NCBI RefSeq assembly: GCF_000090795.2
Contig: NW_003546455.1
Coordinates: 39,853 to 103,852, forward strand
Length of the DNA stretch: 64,000 nucleotides
Origin: Amphimedon queenslandica
Taxonomy: Eukaryota; Porifera; Demospongiae; Haplosclerida; Niphatidae
Direction of reading: 5' to 3'
Every line of letters starts with the position of its first letter. Position 1 is the stretch's first letter. Shown piece after piece: positions 48,851 to 59,169 of this stretch. Both the position numbers and the translations under genes were made by a program. The notes under the pieces are model-generated. The model was not told where the DNA came from. It searched no databases and was given only the letters and a program-made list of their open reading frames with translations.

Positions 48851-49652
48851 TAAATTTTTATGTTCTTGTTTGTGTTGATTATTAAAGATATTTATATTTC
48901 TTCAGTTGCAATTGTGATACTTGTTGATTTTACACAAACAATAAGTTTATTATTATTATTATTATTATTATTATCATTGTTATGATTTTACAGCATTTAT
49001 GAGAGACAGCACTGATTGAATAGATATGGTCAAGGAATATCTACTATACTGATGACTATAGTCTTGACACATGTCCTTGTTCAAGAAGCTCCATCTTACC
49101 TGCAATCCTGTAGTCTTCCTGTTGTCAAGTTCATATTATTATCACATTAATTAGTATTGTTTGTTTTTTGAAATAAAATAATTTATTACACACTTCATAA
49201 AATAATAATATAAAAGATTAATACCTTCTCTTAGTTGGAAACCTCCACTAAGTATTGCAATTGATTCCAAGCATAGCTAGCCCAGCTAGGTAAAAAAGAT
49301 CTGAGCATGAGCGACCACACCAAAATTTTGGAGCACATGCTTCTCTAATTCACAAAATGGCGGCATGCAGCTAAGATGGCACAATCCAGCAGTCATAGTA
49401 TCACTTTTTCCTTTCTTGAAGAATAATTTAATGAGACATGGACCTGTGCATAGGCTGTTGGAGCAGATTGGTGTAAAAATTATCCTTGTAGCATCAACCA
49501 ATACCGAGATACAGACCGACAACTGGATTGACAGGACTTGATGATTATGATGATGATGATGATGAAGAAGATGAAAAAAGGTGGCTGAACAACGGCCGGT
49601 TCACCGATTCTTGGCTTTCCTCTAAGACCAGGTCTAGAGCCATGCTAGTAGT
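48851..49652. repeat. Local duplication, copy 2 (right of the assembly gap, empty MITE site)
   Basis: Matches 47683-48840 minus the MITE, then continues into unique sequence after GCCATGCTAGTAGT. Both copies encode the same 78-codon minus-strand frame, which shows no domain and is not called a gene. Confidence 0.9.
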
Positions 49653-49799
49653 ACCAATGGAGTCCTCTGGTCAAGATATGGTCCTCTAAGAAGTCTGGTA
49701 AGCATAGGAGCTTGTTTTCCCAGTAAAGCAAGGCTGCAAAAGTGGTGGCAGCCATTTTGTTTGGGGGTGAATCCTAGTTAGTAACGCTACTGTGTCACT

Positions 49800-50080
49800 A
49801 ATAGTACAGGAATTTTTTAGGTTTTTAAAACTGGTCATAACTTGAAAAAATTAAGCCGGAATTGGCTCAAACATTGCATAAGGACATCAATGTGTATCAG
49901 AAAATGTAGTAAAAATTGGAGGTGATTTCGGAGCCATTTCCAGAAAAAATCATAGGCTATAGTACAGGGATTTTTTTGAAAAATGACTGATTCTTAAAAT
50001 AGTCATAACTCAAAAAATTAAATCGGAATTAGCTCAAACTTTCTACAAAACCCAAAGACATCAATATGCATCAGTAAATG
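49800..50080. repeat. Degenerate array of the ~170 bp family (inverse orientation)
   Basis: AAATCGGAATTAGCTCAAAC, ATAAGGACATCAATGTG and AGTACAGGGATTTTTTTG blocks. Confidence 0.7.
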
Positions 50081-50128
50081 CATTGTGTTGCACTGAATAT
50101 AATGTACATGTACAGTATGTGTACTAAC

Positions 50129-50202
50129 TTTTTCTGGAGTTTCTTTAAAGCCACAGAATGCTTCTCAGGCTCCCAAGCCTTCTCCTTCCTTACTAAATCC
50201 AA
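50129..50202 (-). pseudogene. Exon-like module, intact copy
   Basis: Bounded by a TTTTTAG acceptor-like site and a GTTAGT donor-like site, the 74-nt stretch reads L-D-L-V-R-K-E-K-A-W-E-P-E-K-H-S and then L-K-K-L-Q-K-K without a stop. A diverged copy lies at 57561-57633 directly downstream of MED17 exons. It is probably an orphan duplicated exon; the parent gene is uncertain. Confidence 0.4.
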
Positions 50203-50879
50203 CTAAAAACCAAAACAGCAGTCATTAAACTACATGTATCGATACAATTGTAATTTATAATATGAAAATTACATGCATACAAAAACTTATGACATGCTTT
50301 ACAAAAACACTAGCTATAGTTTATGAACACAAAAATTCCACTAAAATGACATAAAATAATTGCATGCAATAAGTGTAATAGATTAGAGTCTAGTTGTAAG
50401 GTAAAAACACTCTGAGCTCTTATCATAAGTCAGCATGCTTTGAAGATAGTATACTATAGGATTAAGAAAACACATTATCTCATAGTCCATTAGTCCTATC
50501 ATATTCACAACAAAAATTAAAACAAGTAGCTAAAGCTAAAAGAAAAACAAAACAAATTAACTACAAGTTTATGCATACTGTACATAAACAAACAGTTTAT
50601 ACTATGCAACAGTTAAACATGCTGGTTGGAATGCTGTGTGACAAACCATGAGCACGTTACTTACTAGAGATTTTAAGCTACCACTAAGAACAATACAAAA
50701 CAACATTAGGTCAGTTCCACTACTTGAAAAGTTTCATGTCCTAAGACCTGCACATGCATGTATGCTAAAATTTACAGTTTATACAAGCACTCAGGTTAAA
50801 TGAAGTTAATGAACAGGCCCCCACCAGGGTATCCCACAAAGAATGAGTTGACACTACATCATTTGAAATCATGTTTTTG

Positions 50880-51110
50880 GAGCAAATTTAAAGAGGAGTA
50901 AAAAGTCCAATTTTGGTCAAAATCAGCTCAAACCTGCTACACAACATGAAAACATCAGTGTATCAGAACAAATTACAAAAATTAAGAATTTTCTTGCAGT
51001 CATTTTTGGCAAAAATTGGCCAAACACCCTGTACTACAATACAGTTTATCGGGCTCAATTTTGGTAAAATTAAAAAAATTTTAATAATTTAAATTTGGTC
51101 AATTTCAGCT
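50880..51110. repeat. Short degenerate array (copy B counterpart of 41370-41560)
   Basis: AAAATCAGCTCAAACCTGCT and GGCCAAACACCCTGTAC blocks, as in copy A. Confidence 0.6.
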
Positions 51111-51142
51111 TAAAATTTTCAAACAGTATAAACTTTGAAAAA

Positions 51143-51265
51143 TTTGCAGGGCAGTACTCATCAACAGATGTTGAGAGCTCTTTCTCACACTGGAAGATTA
51201 TTAAGACACAAATTAGAAATCACATGTCAAAAAAATATAGATTCACTAATGAAGATGGCAATTGA
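51143..51265 (+). pseudogene. Fragment resembling the C-terminus of a hAT-like transposase
   Basis: A 40-codon frame ends in TGA and reads Y-S-S-T-D-V-E-S-S-F-S-H-W-K-I-I-K and then R-N-H-M-S-K-K-Y-R-F. The S-T-D-V-E-x-x-F-S pattern with a following K-x-I-x-x-x-x-R recalls the dimerisation region of hAT/BED transposases. No upstream catalytic part is visible. It lies inside the segment present in duplication B and absent from A. Confidence 0.45.
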
Positions 51266-51758
51266 AAGGCCACAGCTAGACTAGTAGATTTTTCCTCTAA
51301 GGATGTAGTTTAACTTTGGGCAGAAAGAAAGGACAACAGACTGTTGCATTAACATTATTATAATGCTATTTACAGTAAATGGCTACAAACATAGGGTGGT
51401 AGTGTAGCTAACGCAAGTACATGTACATATGTGATTAATACATTGTGTACAATAATGCATGCATGAGTATAGTGATTAATTGCTGGTTGGTCTAAGTGAA
51501 GAGCTGGTCGCTCTTTTTTTAAAGTAGTTGCTCCGGACCAGCATAAAGAAAGATAACCAGATGAGAAAGTCTCCAACCTTTCTACCCTTGCATAGTCTGC
51601 AAAATATTGAGCTCCATAACAAATTAAGGTAATTTCCTAGAATTAACAATAATTGATTTTACATAGCAATAAAAATGTGTCAATATCACTCAACTAAACA
51701 AGCTAGCAATGTAATAATAATATTTGTAATTACAAGTACAAGTATTTTTTCAAAACAA

Positions 51759-54700
51759 TCAAGTCTCTTTTAAAGCAGCATAAGACGATAACAAACGTGC
51801 AGGAAAGACATCATCATCATCTTTATTGTCATTATCATTATCCACTCTTGACATCACCTTGCCTTTTATAAAGTAGTAACCAGTATAAATTATCAAAAAC
51901 AAGAGAGGCAGTGACATCAAAACAAGCTGAAATATTGCTATGATATCAGGGCCAGCATACCTGAACTCAGTAAGGAGAGGCAGTTGAAATACGTTAATCA
52001 TTAGGAGATCAATGAGAAGTAATGTCCCAAGACGATTGTGCCACATCTTTTCAAAGGGAAGGAATATGCAATGAAGAAGTAAAATCAATGATATCAAAAT
52101 AGCTCGTGCCATTATGTTCCAAAATGTACCCTCTAGAAGATACACTGGAATAAGAACAAGTAATATACGATACAGAAAAAAGAGACCAGCAAAATATCGA
52201 CAGTTATCTCTGAAGCATCCTTGGAATGAATCTAAGAATGGCTTCAATTTCATTCTCATTTTGTGCAGAAAGGATGTAACAGGATTCCGTTTCATTTTCA
52301 ATGCCCCACTCAATCATATCAGTAGAGGCTCTGATAACAGAATAACAGGAGGAGGTATGATAATAGCTATCAGACAGATGATAGCTGGTATGACATATTT
52401 AAGGTGACTGCCAGACATGTAAGAAGAGTCTCCATTGTACAAAGGAACAATTTTTGATCTCTTGCCATCTCTTCCTATTAGATATGAAGGAACCAGAATA
52501 TAAAGTGTGATGACCAAACAATGAAAGTAACAAAGGACCAAAAATGCTGTCAGGCCATTGATGATCGAGCCTCTAACATTCCTACGTCCACATTTATAAC
52601 AGAGCTTCACACATGAGTAACAGCAAAATCTCATTACCAGAATAGTAGCTATTATTAAGAAAAAAGCATACAGTGTAGTCAAGTATTTAATCAACATCAA
52701 GTCCATTATAGTAAAATTGTTAAACAAACAAAACGACAATTGGTTGATCTCCAATATTTCCAAGTCAAAGATTCCATAGACTATTTTGACTATATTGAAC
52801 AGGTACGTGAGTACACCAGTATGTGACTGGTTCAAAAAGCTGTTCACAATCTGTGAAAAGAAGATGAACGAATAGACTGAACCAGAAGTGAGATTAATGT
52901 TAAAGAAGAGAATTAGCAGGAATATAGCAGTTACTGGTAGTATCTCAGAGATTATGTACAACAATGGGCCGTAACTGCAATGTGTAGACTCACCACACTG
53001 ATAGTCAGGAGAATGAAGATAAGTGGTGTACCCCTTGATACAACTACCACACAATACACCAGTTCTATGAGGAGCACACACGTGATCACTTAATAGGCTG
53101 TAATTTAATGGAAGAATATGCTCTCCATAACTGGTCCTTTGAGAATTATGATAGTCACAAAGGCTCATGGCACAATCAGCTGTTAGAAAGGTGTCTTCAT
53201 ATCCAGCCCATACACCACTGGTAATGACTGCATTCTTACCTTCAATACAATGCAAGACTCCGTAATAGAAGAAACTGGTACTGTGAGAACAAAAGCAAGT
53301 TTCATTGTGAAAGATGTATCCTGGAGGGCACCGACTTAAAGTGATGTTAATTCTTAATGCAGCATTGTACTCTGTTGTATGGAGCAACAGAGTATTTCTC
53401 CCACCAATGCTTCCTTTAAATATTATCGTGAAGTTGTTGGCAATGGCATAACTTATAACAATCTTGACCGACGAAGTTTTGTGAAGGAGTGATGCTGACA
53501 ATGGAAATAACTGTAAATTAGTTACGATATGATTTAATTCATCCAATTCTTTCACAACTAAAGTGTATGGTAATCCAGGATATGGGCCTTCTTGTGAGTC
53601 TGCTGCCAGTTTTGTAGGACCAGTGGATACTCTGGCTGTTTCGTTAGGAAAAAAATGAAAGTCTTTAAATATTATTGACTTATTGAAGTCATACACCTCA
53701 AGGCAAGATTCAAAAGATGACATAAAAATATCATGACCACACTCACTGGAAGCAGTATTATTAATAAAAGTGAGATTCTTTTGATAGTTTCTGTAAATGA
53801 AGCAGCTACTTTTGTAAAACTGATACGTGGGGCTTTGTATGACACATATAGCACCACCAATAGAAGCAGTATTATTAATAAAAAGCACATTGGAATGCTC
53901 ATAAGCATTGATAATGGAATAGTCTGATAAGAAAATAGCACCACCGGTATCACCGACATTATTTATGAATTTACATGTAGTATGACTCAAAAAGTTGGCA
54001 ATGCTGTTGACCAGATACAAAGCTGTTCCAATGTTGTCAGAGAAAGAGACACTATGAAAATCAACGGCAACATTAACAGCAAAAAGTACTGCTTTAATTG
54101 ACGTACTACGATTTACTGAAGAATGTCTAACGGGCGAGAATATGTACATGTTTTTCTTAAATCGACAATGGTCAAATCTTATAGCAGTATTAAATAGCAA
54201 ACGTTGCTTCTGAATGTTACCATTGATGTTCACAGCTCCGCCTACTGTAGCCTTGTTACCATAAAAAAAGCAGAAATAACATGCCACTCTATTACTAGCA
54301 GGGTGACTCACAACATCATAATATGGAATTTGAAGTGCCATTGCTCCACCAAATTGAGCTAAATTATTAATAAACTTACATCTGCGCAAATTCAATAGAT
54401 AACCATCATTGCTGTAAATTGGTGCCGGTGGAAATGTAACACTAATTGCTCCTCCGCTATCCTTAACTTTGTTATTGGTGAATATGCAATTATAAACTTG
54501 AATTTGAAAGTGAATGAGGCTCAAAAAGGCTACATTAATGCCAGCACCAAAATTGAAAGCAGAATTGTTAGTAAACTTACAAGCATTAATATCAATTTTG
54601 ACTTTGAGATGTTTTATACAATGCCCGTGATGAAATGCAATGCCTCCTCCATTTAATAATTTATAATTGAAAGCTTTAACCCTATGGTGATTGTAGATAT

Positions 54701-55238
54701 TGCTTGAAAAGTTGCAATTTATTACACCAACATAGTCACTTGATTCATAAAACAATATCCCTAGGCCATTACTGTTAATTACTGCAACTTGATCTATCGT
54801 AACATTAGAGGAAAGTGAAAAATACATTGCCTGAAGACCTTTCAGTATATCGCAATAAGACCAGATTGAATAATAAAATCCACAACCGTCCATAGTAAAT
54901 CCATAAAGAATAATGTTTGTAACATTTGCAAAAAATATCCCTCCTCTGCTACTGGCTTTACTGAGACATCTAATAGTAGTTCCCCATGTATTGAGACGTA
55001 AGTGATCAATACGAGTAAATGTGGCTACTCGTGACAAATTAAGAGATGAACTAGTAATTGTTATTGCGATATTACTAGAATCATTGAGACGTTCAGCTAC
55101 ATACTCCAAGGACTGACAGGGATGGGATCGGATATAAAAACAATGAACGGAATCAACTCCTTTCTCACCATTGATAAAAATATGAAGTGAGTCGAATGAC
55201 AAAGCACTCTGGACAAGAAGAAATAGGATCAAAAACAT
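51759..55238 (-). CDS. PB5: close paralogue of PB4 interrupted by one in-frame TGA
   Basis: From the ATG at 55238 to the stop at 51759 there are 1,160 codons in one frame, broken by a single TGA at 52316-52314. PB4 has CGA (Arg) at this position, in L-L-V-R-L-S-G-A-L, so the change is one C-to-T step at a CpG. The frame on both sides remains intact and closely matches PB4: signal peptide M-F-L-I-L-F-L-L-V-Q-S, GGA[IV] rungs (one changed to F-G-A-G-I), stalk G-V-L-C-G-S-C-I-K-G-Y, TM helices, L-K-P-F-L-D-S-F-Q-G, and the tail ending S-Y-A-A-L-K-E-T. The stop falls after the sixth or so TM helix, so a truncated product would lose the last ~185 residues. It is a young nonsense allele or pseudogene, or readthrough. 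Confidence 0.85.
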
Positions 55239-56889
55239 GTTGACTACTGGACAAGTTGCGACTACACAAGCTTTTATGAGACAAAACAGTAAACTGTCAA
55301 CAAAAGAGCCAATGGAATGATAAAACTGAAACAAAGGATCTTACAAACATGTTAACAGATATTATGACAAACATTGAAACTACACGTACTAATTATTGAT
55401 CATAACAAAACAGTGAAAACACATCCAAAAATCACTTATATACATGTACATGTACACATAATATAATTTTATTAAAGCCATGACATGTTCATGTCTGCAT
55501 AAAAGTATATGTACCAGAAAATCAAGATAAATAGGTAAGAAAAGTGGAGGCAGAGGTGCATCAAACATATAGTAAATAGAGTTATGTGGGCAGGCAAGCA
55601 TGTACATGTAGCTACCCAAATGCAATCAAATGTAAGAGGCTTCTTAAGCTTATTGCATTCAAAGAATGTAAAATGTTAAGGAGCTAATTCCCTCCGTGTA
55701 CATAAATTTTAAAAGTGTCCTACTGTATTTCTTGACCATAATACGTGTACATGTAATTGACGTGTGACGGACATGAACTTATACAAAGGCACAGGCAGAC
55801 ATGGCAACGATTTTAATGAAATTAGGCTCCCACTTAACCTAATTACAAATATTACATGTACATATGTATAGTGCATATAATGTCTGTACATGTACTGTGC
55901 AATAATCAATTAATACCTTTTAGTCTGTCCTTAACTGACACAAAGGTTCTAGAGACAAACTTAATTGAGCTCAAGTAATAGCTGTGAGTTGGTATCAATA
56001 TCCAATAATGATAAGAGGTAGTGTAACTAATACCACTGATCCTTCACTGCAACAGACTAGGAGACTAACTGTAGCAGTCCCTTCTATAACCAATGGGAGA
56101 ATCATCTTTAAAATACTAAATGTTTATATAGGAGATAGAGAGAGGGAGAGAAGGAGAGAAAGAGAAATATTGCAGCAGCAACATACACATGTACATGTAT
56201 AAATTAAAAGTACACAGGGTTAATAAGGTAATCATTACACATGGAGATCTACATGTACATGTGTACATTTCATTGACTCACTTCAGTTGCTCATATTGTC
56301 CATTATTTTGGTACATGTATGATTAGAAATTGAATTGATGCTTTTAGAGCGTAGTTTGCTAGCATGAAAAAGAAACAAAAAATATATTAAGCTAAAAAGT
56401 AAAAAGTAATTAAGCTAAATGTTAGGGATAATGCAATACAGTAACAAGCTCATGTACTTACATGTACATTGTCACAATGGCCCAGCCATTCAGCTTTGTT
56501 TGATTAAAATTCTTCCACTCTTCTCTTCTCTTTCATTGTGTCCTTATTGACACGTGTCCATTGGATCCTGTACTAGCAGTGGAGGGAGTATTGGTAGTGG
56601 ATGGATCAGGGCCAAGTATTTTCTCAAGGTATTGAGATGAAGGGGCAACACAACAAAATGTACTGACACAATAGCCTCCTCTTACTGTCCATACATGTAC
56701 ATGTACCAGTCAAATGTATCTTTGTATCTATGATGGTAAAAAATGACAAGCGTAAATGTATTATACATGTACATGTTCTGAAAGTACATGTAAAAGAAGG
56801 TGTACATGTGCATGTATCGAACATAAATACAAGTACATGTACTGTACATATACAATGAAAATACAATAAAAATGTAGAAGTCCCTTAAT
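55239..56889. other. PB5 5' flank and TACATG-rich noncoding DNA
   Basis: Up to 56293 it is conserved with the PB4 flank. Beyond that, ACATGTACATGT-type palindromic repeats are dense (56205, 56252, 56460, 56695, 56765-56845). No gene was seen. Confidence 0.6.
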
Positions 56890-57530
56890 TCATAAAAATT
56901 GGCCAAAAACCATGTACATGTACACTGTATATTGGGAGTGATTCCAATCTTTCAGTAAAAGGATGCATATGTAGTACCCAAAATACATGTACCTGTATTG
57001 TGGCAAAAATGCTCATAGCTTTAAAAAAATAAAATGGAATCTACTCAAACTTTCTACATAGCATAAAAACATCCATGTGTGTTCAAAAATGTAATAAAAA
57101 TTGGGGGTAATTTCGGGCCATTTTTTGAAAAAACCATGGGCAAAAAAAGGGAACAAAGCACTCCAAAAATGTATTGCAAATAAAGGATAGAATAAAACAT
57201 GTAAAGTAGGGAAAACAAAGCAAGGTTAATAGAAAGGGTAGGGTAAAGTTAGAGACACAAAAAATGAAATAATAAACAGGAATTTAAAAAATGGCTGATT
57301 TTTAAAAAAGTCATAACTCAAAAAATTAAGCTAGAATCGGCTCAAACTTTCTACACAGCATAAGGACATCAATATGTACCAAAAAATGTAATAAAAATTG
57401 GGTTGATTTTAGAGTCATTTTAAAGGAAAAAACATGAAAAATGGCTGATTTCTGAAAAAAGTCACTACTCGAAAAAAAGTCGGAATTAGCTCAAACTTTT
57501 AACAGAGCATAAGGACACTAAAGCACTGCA
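56890..57530. repeat. Degenerate array of the ~170 bp family (inverse orientation)
   Basis: CTCAAACTTTCTACATAGCA, ATAAAAATTGGGGGTAATTT and AAGGACATCAATATG phrases recur. About 120 bp of unrelated A-rich sequence interrupts the array at 57140-57260. Confidence 0.7.
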
Positions 57531-57560
57531 CTGAATACATATACATGTATGTGTACTAAC

Positions 57561-57633
57561 TTTTCTAGAGTTTTTTTAAATCCAAAGAATGCTTCTCAGA
57601 CCCCCAAGCCATCTCCCTCCTTATTAAATCCAA
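57561..57633 (-). pseudogene. Exon-like module, copy with stop codon
   Basis: Diverged copy of 50129-50202 (L-D-L-I-R-R-E-M-A-W-G-S-E-K-H-S) in which CAG has become TAG near the end. The splice-like borders (TTTGTAG and GTTAGT) are kept. Phase 0 matches the end of the upstream MED17 exon, so it may once have been the next exon of that gene. Confidence 0.4.
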
Positions 57634-57774
57634 CTACAAACCAAAACAGCATCTATTAAACTACACGTACATGTATAACTATACAGTAAAAAATTACATG
57701 CATAACTGTACAATTCTTAATAATAGTATACTGTACAATGTACATCTTGTCCCATTTATATCTCTCTCACTCAC

Positions 57775-58943
57775 TTTATCTGCTAGTTGTTTCTGGAGTT
57801 GTCTATAGCTGAGGTCTCCTTTGACTCCATTAGCTGTTCTATGTAGTATCCATCTTCTTCTTAAATCATATAATGCTCTGTAAAACTTGTGATCAGTTTG
57901 ACTGGATAATCTCTTGAGTGGCTCAGCTCCTTTTCTTAATATCTTGGAAGCTATATCAAGTGCCTACAGAAAAACTCATGATAATATCAAATGTACATGT
58001 ACATACACAATGAGTTCACAATCATTCAATATCAATCTAATAGTGACAAAGCTTACAAAAAGAACTGCTGCTATTCATCTGTATTAAACACAATACAGGT
58101 AAAGAAATAGTACATTCGCACTATGGCCAATACTATGCCTTTATAATCTTCTATATTGAGGTACATGTATTGTGCATGCATAACTGAGTAAAGTAATATA
58201 TCATGAGGCTAACCTTTTTAGTTTGGTATTGATATGAAGGAGGTAATATATTTCTTATTAACATAAACTGGATCCAGTGACAAGTATTGATGATGATTAT
58301 GAACAATTTGTAACACATCAGACAGTACACTAACTTCAGTCAATGTTTGCCTGCAATAAAGACAAAACTAATAATAAAGTTTAACTACCCTTTATGTATG
58401 CAATACATTGATACATGATTTATGCTCTTGTTTATACAAATTCATGTATTTATGTACTTGAGTTTTGAGTGTGTGAATTCCCATGGCCAGCGATGACTTG
58501 GTTTCTTAGTTGTAGGACCAGAAACTCCCTCCTCCTCCTCCTCCTCTTGTTTCTTCTTTCTTTCTTCTCTGTCATTATCATCATCAGCTCTCTCTTCTCT
58601 AAAGTCAACATGTTGAGCTAATTCACTTAGCTTCTGAGAGAGAGGTCTCCTACAAATAAATACATATACATGTATGTACAGTGCCGAAAAATAACAATTC
58701 TAGTGTGCAATGTGTTATATATATAACTGCATCATTTGCATGTATGCCATAAGTATTTCTATGAAATTAAATTTATTTCACTTTAATTTAGAATTCTCAA
58801 TTAAAACCTAAAAAGTCAAGAAAATAAGGAGATAACATCTTATGAATTACATTCTGTATTATTATAATAAATGACTATTACCCTTCATATGTCTCTTCTC
58901 CATCATAGTTGATCTCCTTGACTCTTGGTATGGAGTGATTCCA
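57775..58943 (-). CDS. MED17: Mediator subunit 17-like, N-terminal exons
   Basis: Four exons are supported by splice sites and phase: 58943-58882, 58649-58458, 58350-58214 and 57963-57775. They encode I-N-Y-D-G-E-E-T-Y, then L-S-Q-K-L-S-E-L-A-Q-H-V-D-F and H-R-W-P-W-E-F, then L-T-E-V-S-V-L-S-D-V-L-Q-I-V with L-S-L-D-P-V, then I-L-R-K-G-A-E-P-L, L-R-R-R-W and G-D-L-S-Y-R. These match in order the known animal MED17 landmarks (D-G-x-E-T-Y, W-P-W, L-T-E, L-D-P-V, K-G-A-E, L-R-x-x-W, G-D-L-S-Y-R). MED17 is a nuclear head-module subunit of the Mediator coactivator. Exon 3 seems to have one extra base near 58260: without it the frame reads I-L-P-P-S-Y-Q-Y-Q-T-K-K into exon 4, with it a TAA follows. 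The start codon exon was not found. Confidence 0.8.
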
Positions 58944-59169
58944 CTGAGATTGGAGGCCATGTATGACTTGTAATCAAGTAACAACCCACTTTGAGGTGGG
59001 GTTAATGGTTGCTTCCGGATTCCTTAGTCCAGGCTTTTCCCTCGAATCTTTTCGAGAGTCTTTTTCACGTTCATTTTCACCTATTCTCTTGCTTTTTGAC
59101 TAAGAACACTTCTTAAAAGTAACATACTTCAGTCAGTGGTATTGTGATGATTTGTTTTCTTTATAGGAA
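58944..59169. promoter_or_regulatory. Probable shared promoter / 5' leaders of MED17-like and TRIM-NHL genes
   Basis: A divergent pair is separated by only ~230 bp. On the plus strand, a TTTTCTTTATAG acceptor ends 4 bp before the TRIM ATG, so TRIM has a spliced leader. A 27-bp stretch at 59073-59099 is repeated exactly at 62632-62658. Confidence 0.45.

Larger units (their letters stand above)
50281..56293. repeat. Segmental duplication, copy B (contains PB5)
   Basis: Counterpart of 40779-46293. It carries an extra ~500 bp at about 51.1-51.6 kb that includes a transposase-like fragment. Confidence 0.85.

Noticed and set aside
48474-49522. Two identical 78-residue minus-strand proteins
   Set aside because: They are identical because the region is duplicated across the gap. 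No domain or signal was seen, and conservation reflects allelism rather than selection.
18765-55238. Bacterial contamination or transfer of true Pmp autotransporters
   Set aside because: The C-terminus is a multi-helix membrane region rather than an autotransporter beta-barrel. The genes sit among intron-bearing eukaryotic genes and share the window's AT-rich composition.
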